Assembly (NCBI GenBank): GCA_947247005.1 | Contig: OX365948.1 | Coordinates: 3,162,001-3,226,000 of the forward strand | From: Spisula solida | Lineage: Eukaryota > Mollusca > Bivalvia > Venerida > Mactridae | Reading direction: 5' to 3' | DNA length: 64,000 nt | Shown here: one piece after another, positions 57,746 to 64,000 of the stretch | Layout of the letters: each line of letters begins with the position of its first letter | Numbering within the stretch: the first letter of the stretch is position 1 | Made by a program: the position numbers and the translations under genes | The notes under the pieces: generated by a model | Told to the model about the DNA's origin: nothing | Seen by the model: the letters and a program-made list of their open reading frames with translations, nothing else | Database searches by the model: none

Positions 57746-58575
57746 CGAGCTTCATGAAGTATAATTTGGTTTTACCGATTCCTTTTTGTGAACATACATC
57801 TTCTAGGGTTAATAATGAAAAGGAGAAAAATGTCAAATCATAAAAAAGCCGTCGTATGTTAAAGAGGCTGTATTTTCACTAGATCTTTATGAGAGGTTTG
57901 CATGTTTGTCTACATGAACTAGGTCGAGTTTGAATATAGATCATATAAAGGAAAATTACGTCTCTGTTAAAGACAATAGATTAAGCTTGTCCTTGCAATA
58001 GAGGCTGCATTGAATATTAGTCAAATCTTGGGGCCTTCATGTTCTTTTTTTAGTAGTATTGACCTTGACCCTAGTTACAAAAGAACCAATCACAACATGT
58101 GTCTTGATATAATTTTTTTATTCATTACACGTATCATAACAATATATCAAGTTATATAACACTTATCGAAGATGGAATAAAGTTTCCGTTTCCATAGCAA
58201 CAAACAATTGTTGTCGCATTGAGACAATAAAACAATGTGCATATTAATAGCATGATTGTTCTCTATTCATATACCATAAAACACACATCTAGCTGAGATC
58301 ATTTTTAATTATGTTAAAACAATTTATTTAGCTTGGAAACATTTTGATTTTAGCAGGATCCAGATTTCTTGATACGGAGGCATAAAATCGCTCTTTAATT
58401 TTTAGGAGGGTAGGGTTAACAAATTCAAAATATTACACATTTTAGACCTTAAAAGTTATTATTTTTGCTTCTATGTTTTGGGTTATGTGCATAGAAAAAA
58501 ATGTAAGGGAGATTTAAAGACTGCAAACTATTAAATTTGATCTCAAGCCACGTTTTGTAATAGGCTATCAAAATC
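57746..58575. other. Spacer, nothing recognised
   Basis: AT-rich, no frame over 60 codons. Confidence 0.45.
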
Positions 58576-58914
58576 ACACCCTGTCTAAGCGTAGAATCGA
58601 GCGTGCGGATCGATTACGACGGAGCAGTGCGGAAAATGCGGACGAGAAAACTACGGGACGGTAGCAAAAGAGGCGAGTTTCGGTGCGTTTTTCCAAAATG
58701 TTAGAAAAAACTAAAAGTGCTATGAATATTTCAATGCATCACGATCGAGGGGCATTTATTGTAGGTCATCCTCGACCAATTCCCAATCTTGTAGTTTTAA
58801 AATTAAAAGAATGATGAAGCAAAACATTACCTTGATCATAAAAACAATCCGCATTTTCCGCACTGCTCCGTCGTAATCGATCCGCACGTTCGATTCTACG
58901 CTTAGACAGGGTGA
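58576..58914. mobile_element. 339 bp MITE with 65 bp inverted ends
   Basis: The outer ~65 bp at each end are inverse copies with one difference that I could see (GAGCG/GAACG); tips CACCCTGTCTAAGCG / CGCTTAGACAGGGTG. AATCA precedes the left end (58,571-58,575) and follows the right end (58,915-58,919), a 5 bp target duplication. The ends are CpG-rich ('tgcggatcgattacgacgga') in an AT-rich neighbourhood. Near-identity of the arms suggests the youngest insertion in the window. The superfamily is not determined. Confidence 0.9.
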
Positions 58915-58919
58915 ATCAT

Positions 58920-60027
58920 ATCATGACAATCTTAAGTCCGGAAAACGAACGCCTAAAATCCAGACACTGGTAATTTTTTAATGAATATTTTGAGAAACTT
59001 GGGGTATTTTTAAGGATAGGTGGGTTTGTTAATTAATTGCTGATACGTTACGTTTGGCCAATACAACAAAATGGTAAAAAGCTAACTTTACTTACAACAC
59101 AAGCTCTGTATGATTTCCTAATAATAATATATTTTAATAAAGTCCGTGAAATACCAAATGAATGTAAAAAAAAAGAATGTAAAATTGATACACTACAATA
59201 ATTCATAATAATTTATACGAAAGCACTGTCATGTCTACTGTTTATAACTATCATAATCATGGCAGTATCCATCTGATATTTATACTATATTAACATGCAT
59301 TATCGATTCATGGATATATCATGTTGCAACTTGCAAATGTTTTTACATGTACCCTTTTTGTTTCGCAAAAAATGTAAATTACAATCTGTACGTATTTACA
59401 GGCATGGTTTGCTACACTTTCGGGTACCCGTACATGTTTCTTTCACAACCTCACTGTCATGCACACACAACCGAGACATGTACATGTATATCATATTTCT
59501 AGGATAAGTGTAATTGCAGTATTTATACAACCAGTAATAATACTAACTGTATTAGCTGGATGTTTGTTAATGTAGAACTACTGGAAGATAATGTGTGTAG
59601 GTGTTGTCCAGTTCTCTTCCAAACAGACACACATTGTATATTTATCCTACCAGTAGGCATTTATTAGCCCGAAATCAACCCGTCGTGAAAATTGTAGCTT
59701 TATTATGCCATGTGAGCTTTATTAGGTTATGTGGTCACATGACATGGGACTACTTTCGACCTCAAGTTCAACCAAGTCATGCAGTGCTGAAAGCGTATCT
59801 TACATGATTATCTGAGGGGGCCCTGATATATTTGAATAATAAAAACGTCATTGGCTTATTTATTCTATTTATCCTGTCACTAAATCTGATTGGTAGGAGA
59901 AAAACTCGTATTGTTACTTAAACAAACATGAAACGTCACGTACTGAGTGACGTCATGTAGGTTTTGACATCAATATAACTTTTAGATTTCATTTGGAGAT
60001 ATTGAAATGCTGATGTTTTTATAACGT
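58920..60027. other. Spacer, nothing recognised
   Basis: Small plus frames at 59,295-59,507 and 59,601-59,807 (about 70 codons) lack any features. Confidence 0.45.
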
Positions 60028-60248
60028 TGCGCGGGCTCCACAGGGTTATGTGTTCGTGTTTTAAAGTTGAAGAAATCATTGATCGTGTTAGAAAAGAGTT
60101 GCAGGATAATTAAAACACTAGGATAAGTGCCTTATATTACTTGAATTTATTGGGTTCGTCTCCGAAGGCTCGGCAAATAAACTTTCTCCAACTCACCTAA
60201 TAAATTCAAGTAATATAAGGAAGGCACTAACCTTGTATTCTCTATAAT
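60028..60248 (+). repeat. Dispersed repeat H, copy 2, with a 25 bp hairpin
   Basis: Partner of 25,420-25,655. Inside, 60,130-60,154 and 60,196-60,220 form a 25 bp stem with one mismatch (core TATTACTTGAATTTATT) around a 41-base loop 'ttcgtctccgaaggctcgg...'. In copy 1 the left stem strand has drifted while the right strand is intact. Confidence 0.8.
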
Positions 60249-60354
60249 TTCAATTTGGGTTTAAATCAGACATGTTCATTCGCCTGTATATCACACAGGT
60301 AGGAAACTGCTTGCACCTCATTAATTCCCATATGTATTTGAATAGCCTTGTCTG

Positions 60355-60430
60355 AAAACAATAACTACCACTGGCTACATTTGCTGATATTTCGAAGCAC
60401 AGTAACACATTCTATACAAAACAGGAACGG
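60355..60430 (+). repeat. Dispersed repeat R, partial copy 4
   Basis: 'gctgatatttcgaagcacag' and 'taacacattctatacaaaac' correspond to 17,845-17,900 of copy 1; only this part is present. Confidence 0.6.
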
Positions 60431-62309
60431 ATACAACGATCAAATGATATATTACGTTGAGTTGTTTTGTTTCTATTTAAGTTATATAAAGTCAAGAAAG
60501 AATTTAAAATTGCAAAAATCTATGCATTGCCATATATTCGTAAACGTATGTGTCAATTAATCATGATGTCAGTCAAAGTACTCACTATCACAAACGGAAC
60601 ATGTTGCTATCTAGACGAAACATGTATGAAACTAAATTAATGTGTTGTGTTACCATATCTCCACCAGAATATGTCTTGATTTCGGATCTACAAGTTATAT
60701 CAACCAGTAGAACCCCATCAATGGAATACTGTGGGATATTGAAGCCTACATTAATTGATAATTCAGAATAATAACACACTATGTGTTCCCCACAAGAGGA
60801 TGGTTAATTAATTCCAAAGCATTTCAAAACGTAATGTCAATACCCTTTACTTTCTTCACTCAATTTAATGATCAATGTATGAAGCGTATAATTCGAATTA
60901 GTTGCAGGCGTCTGGTTGGCTCTTCTCTACGAACAGAAACGATCAGTGTAATTATGTGTAAACTATCGGACAGCTATTTCAATTAAGATCACAAATACAG
61001 TATGGTCATTAATTGATGACAGTTAATGATAAGGAAACCAGGAAGCATTGTCAGATTCAGATCAACAAGAGACTTAATTTACTGACAATTTTCGCTTGAA
61101 TTATGCAAATGAAAAGCCAACCTAACTAATCCCCAATTGTAAATAGTGGGTCATAACTAGGTATTCTTTTCCAATTTTATGCTGACTTTTAAAAAATATT
61201 TCACAGAGAACTGAAACAAAAGTTGCGATTGATTTACATTTTACAGGATAAGCGTATGAACGATTTTCACAAATTTAGTGAATAAAACCATCTGACTATC
61301 TGATCGAATATTGCAACAGTGGTTATGATGCATGTACCCCTTCTTGGGAATGACCATTTTGAAATGGCCCTGCATGTCTAAGGCGTCTTTATACTGGAGA
61401 AGGTCGGGTAAGAGAAGAATTCAGTTATTTTTGTATGATGTACAGTAGTATACGTTTTCGTAAATTTGTATTTCCTGAATTGAGAAAAGAAAGTACTTTT
61501 ATTGAACAGGTAAATAATCAAAATCAATTAATAATTTAGATAATACAAATTCGTTGTACACATTATTGTTAGACGCATGTTTGGTACTATTGTGTGAGTA
61601 AGCATGCTCAACGATCACGTTTGCATAACTCGACCATTGTACCATTAAACGTAGGAATAAACTGCGCACATTGCAATATATATAAATCTACACAGAAAAG
61701 AAATAAAGGTAAAAAAATTAATGTAAAAATGGATTTCATTTTAAAACAATTACTTTATTGCGGATCCTCATTAATCTTACTTAGTACTGACGTTTGTTTG
61801 TTTACACAACATTATTTGACGTCACAAAGTGTTACACGTGCATGTCTGACCTTTATACGTTACTTCAGTGATCAGTGATAAGCCCGACTTACTCGACCAA
61901 TCAAAAGGCATGAGCTCTGTTATCCTCTCCTTCAGCGTTCTATGTTGACGACTATTTGTATGTTCAGTTTGGGTGTGGTGATAACTGCATCCTTTTTTGT
62001 AGCATACCTAGCATCTCCAAACAGCTTGTTTTCCTGTCATTATAATTCATCATATTAAGGGCAATAACCCTGCTAATACATGTTGAACTCAAATACAAAT
62101 AGATAGATGCACGGCAACACATGCTGACTATTTAACCTGTGAAGTTTGAAGACGGTAGCACAATTACGTTCCAATTTAAAGACAACATTTTAAGACTGGC
62201 GGACGGATTGATGGATGAAGGGTCGGACTTTAAGGCGGGCATAACAGTATGCACATAATATACTTGTTATATTATCAGTAGTATGTTTACTTGTTCTCCT
62301 ACGGTACAA
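60431..62309. other. Long stretch without recognised features
   Basis: Frames at 60,550-60,771, 60,783-60,986 and 61,594-61,878 (73, 67 and 94 codons, plus) show no conserved motif. An AATTGACGTCA-like word near 61,815 is isolated. Confidence 0.45.
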
Positions 62310-62880
62310 TATATTACTTCATAATCTATCCTCGGGATGAGATTTGCTTTTGTCGAGGCACCATTGCCGGGAGAAAATCCAGTAGGTTTCTCTTAGCAGT
62401 CGACCTTTGCCTATGAATATTCGTGCTTGTGTATGACATATAAATGCTTACAATCATTGGAATGGCAATATAACAAGGATTGCGATGGATGCAATTTACA
62501 TTTTAGAGACGTTTGTCTTAGATTATATGAATTGGATCCACATTAAATGTATTGAATGGTAAAATATTAGCTTTAAAACAGGAAATTGCGACTGTTTTGT
62601 AAATTCACATAACATGTTTTGCAAGTAATCCGTTATACACCACACTTTGTTTAAGACAGGATTTAGTCAAAAGTGAATGCTTTCAAAATTGTACCCTTTT
62701 ATAGTCATTGATAACTGAGGTTACAAGCGTTCATATTAAATATTATTAATGGGTTTGAAATAAGGATTAAACAATACTGATTAAATAATATCATTTTTCG
62801 CAGTCGTTCATTTAGCACGCATAATGGACACCGTTTTCATCATATGTCTTTCAATTGCTTTTTCTGAAAGCAATAATTAC
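62310..62880 (+). repeat. Dispersed repeat R, copy 3
   Basis: Direct match to copy 1, with insertions at 62,440-62,570 that lengthen it. 'gctttcaaaattgta' at 62,678 and 'catttagcacgcata' at 62,809 anchor the alignment. Confidence 0.78.
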
Positions 62881-63079
62881 TACTGTCGGCATTTTATTCA
62901 AACTTATTGGACGCGTACAGTATACACTGTAAGGGCTCAGTTGAAAATTAAAAACTGGTCAAGCTGGCCAAATACATTTCTCCCCTATCAGTAATAAAAT
63001 CATGTACACAATACTACAATAATCTCATAAACATTGCTATCCAAAGCACAATACAGACATAACTTTGTCAAAGAGTCAT

Positions 63080-63310
63080 TTTACATTTTGTTTTGGTACG
63101 AATAATTTCGGTGCTAGGTACGAATAGGAACAGGTACGACAGAAATTTGTAGAACTTTGTACTTACGAAACCTCTACACACGGCATTGGGTGCTCATTTT
63201 ATTGTATAAGTATGTTAATTGTGAGTATTAAAGACGATTTTCCTTGCTAAACAAGTACTTACATCGTGTAATCGATGATCGGCTTACTTCCTCTGTTTCC
63301 TGGCTATCGC
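63080..63310 (-). repeat. Dispersed repeat V, copy 2
   Basis: Inverted partner of 44,105-44,310. TACGAATA-type words are repeated inside (63,097, 63,119). Confidence 0.62.
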
Positions 63311-63870
63311 TCCGGACCTGTTTTTATTTATTTATTATGTAAAGAGTAAATTTAGATCTGCATTATTTGAGATAACATTTAAATATAGAAGTAACTTTAT
63401 GCGCTATGTACAAAGTGTCGATATTTAATTAACTTGTCCTCGTACGTCATTTCCGAATACTGACGACATTGTTTTTGATGCAATAGTGGTTGCTCAGAAC
63501 TTCGGCCGATGACGGAAAGACCCGAGTAGTTACAAATACCGCGAAGACTATCGGTAGGGTACTAAACGACCTGTATAGGCTGCTGATTTAGGAAAAGAGC
63601 CAATCTCAGCCGTCTCGGAGATGTTTTTTCAAAACATTTGGTTTTGAAAAAAATCTCCTATCAATATTAACTAATACATTTTGTAGTTTTATACTCGTCT
63701 TTTACTATAGTTGTTACTTGTGTTCCACATTTAAAAAATAAAAATAAAATCAAGAATGGTTATCAATTTTCAGTTTCAAATTCCCGCTACCGGAAGTCGA
63801 AAGCGATAGTCCGTCTACCCAATGACCATAGAGATCCGGTCTGTCAAAAAATAACAGCGTTAGCGAATGC
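63311..63870. other. Spacer, CpG-containing in part
   Basis: 63,500-63,625 holds several CpG words ('ttcggccgatgacgg', 'taccgcgaagactatcgg'). No frame, TATA box or splice site that would define a gene start. Confidence 0.4.
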
Positions 63871-63879
63871 AAAACTACA

Positions 63880-63906
63880 ACTACAACAACAACAACAACA
63901 ACAATA
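63880..63906 (+). repeat. (CAA)n microsatellite
   Basis: About nine CAA units, the last ones imperfect (CAACAATAA). Confidence 0.85.
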
Positions 63907-63935
63907 ACCTTGCGTGTTCGCATGTAATCGTTACT

Positions 63936-63982
63936 GGGGATTTCCCGGTCGCTTTGCGACCGGGGGAAAACCCCGAATAATT
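63936..63982. repeat. GC-rich hairpin
   Basis: CCCGGTCGC-TTT-GCGACCGGG is a perfect 9 bp stem with a 3-base loop, enclosed by GGGGATTT/AAAACCCC arms. It stands out in the AT-rich context directly after the CAA run and could be the tip of a foldback element running off the window. Confidence 0.8.
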
Positions 63983-64000
63983 ACTTTCAGTATTTCACCT

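Noticed and set aside
1..64000. Prokaryotic or viral genome segment
   Set aside because: No dense coding, no ribosome binding sites, many LINE, LTR and MITE relics and simple repeats; only animal nuclear DNA fits.

Overview
The window looks like AT-rich animal nuclear DNA, most probably from a bivalve mollusc. This is an inference from the repeat vocabulary: 'aagggccataactctt' modules, LINE 3' ends reading 'tatgggccggtggcc', GTCGGTCGGTCG-headed modules, and many short inverted-repeat elements. I found no intact protein-coding gene, no rRNA and no canonical tRNA. The longest open frames are about 100 codons and none carries a complete recognisable domain. The sequence reads as intergenic or intronic DNA built almost wholly from nested transposable elements and their relics.

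Layout. 0-6 kb: mostly plain AT-rich DNA with an unidentified duplicated coding-like scrap (1.7-2.14 kb), two abutting perfect hairpins, a large palindrome and a diverged repeat pair member. 6.1-14.1 kb: a ~1 kb dispersed repeat split by a 7.06 kb foldback element. Its 1.8 kb inverted arms each hold two ~780 bp repeats and surround about 3.4 kb of degenerate ~43 bp minisatellite. A second copy of the host repeat at 49.0-50.4 kb shows the empty site and so exposes a ~10 bp target duplication. 15.2-16.9 kb: tandem bivalve-type modules, a LINE tail and repeat family C. 17.4-18.9 kb: two more dispersed families. 19.0-22.0 kb: a decayed endonuclease plus reverse-transcriptase LINE interrupted by a MITE. 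22.5-24.6 kb: a repeat carrying a clean solo LTR (670 bp, 4 bp duplication, precise empty site in the 16.4 kb copy). 26.2-27.0 kb: minus-strand LINE C-terminal relic. 28.0-30.8 kb: a 2.8 kb inverted-repeat element. 31.4-33.2 kb: a tandem duplication, one copy split by a TIR element. 34.6-36.7 kb: six different tRNA-like sequences strictly alternating in strand, the first two inside one TIR element. 37.4-43.7 kb: nested TIR elements, a MITE with three TGACGTCA octamers, and a 2.2 kb tract with ten scattered copies of a 16-mer. 44-64 kb: further dispersed copies of the same families, more MITEs, a probable Harbinger transposase scrap, and a GC-rich hairpin at the end.

Because several families occur two to four times here, sometimes in both interrupted and uninterrupted form, the window orders its own insertions: host repeats first, then LTR, foldback and MITE insertions inside them. 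That stratigraphy, the foldback element and the alternating tRNA-like array are the points most worth a second look. Family names are given only where motifs support them; lettered names (A-V) are local labels.
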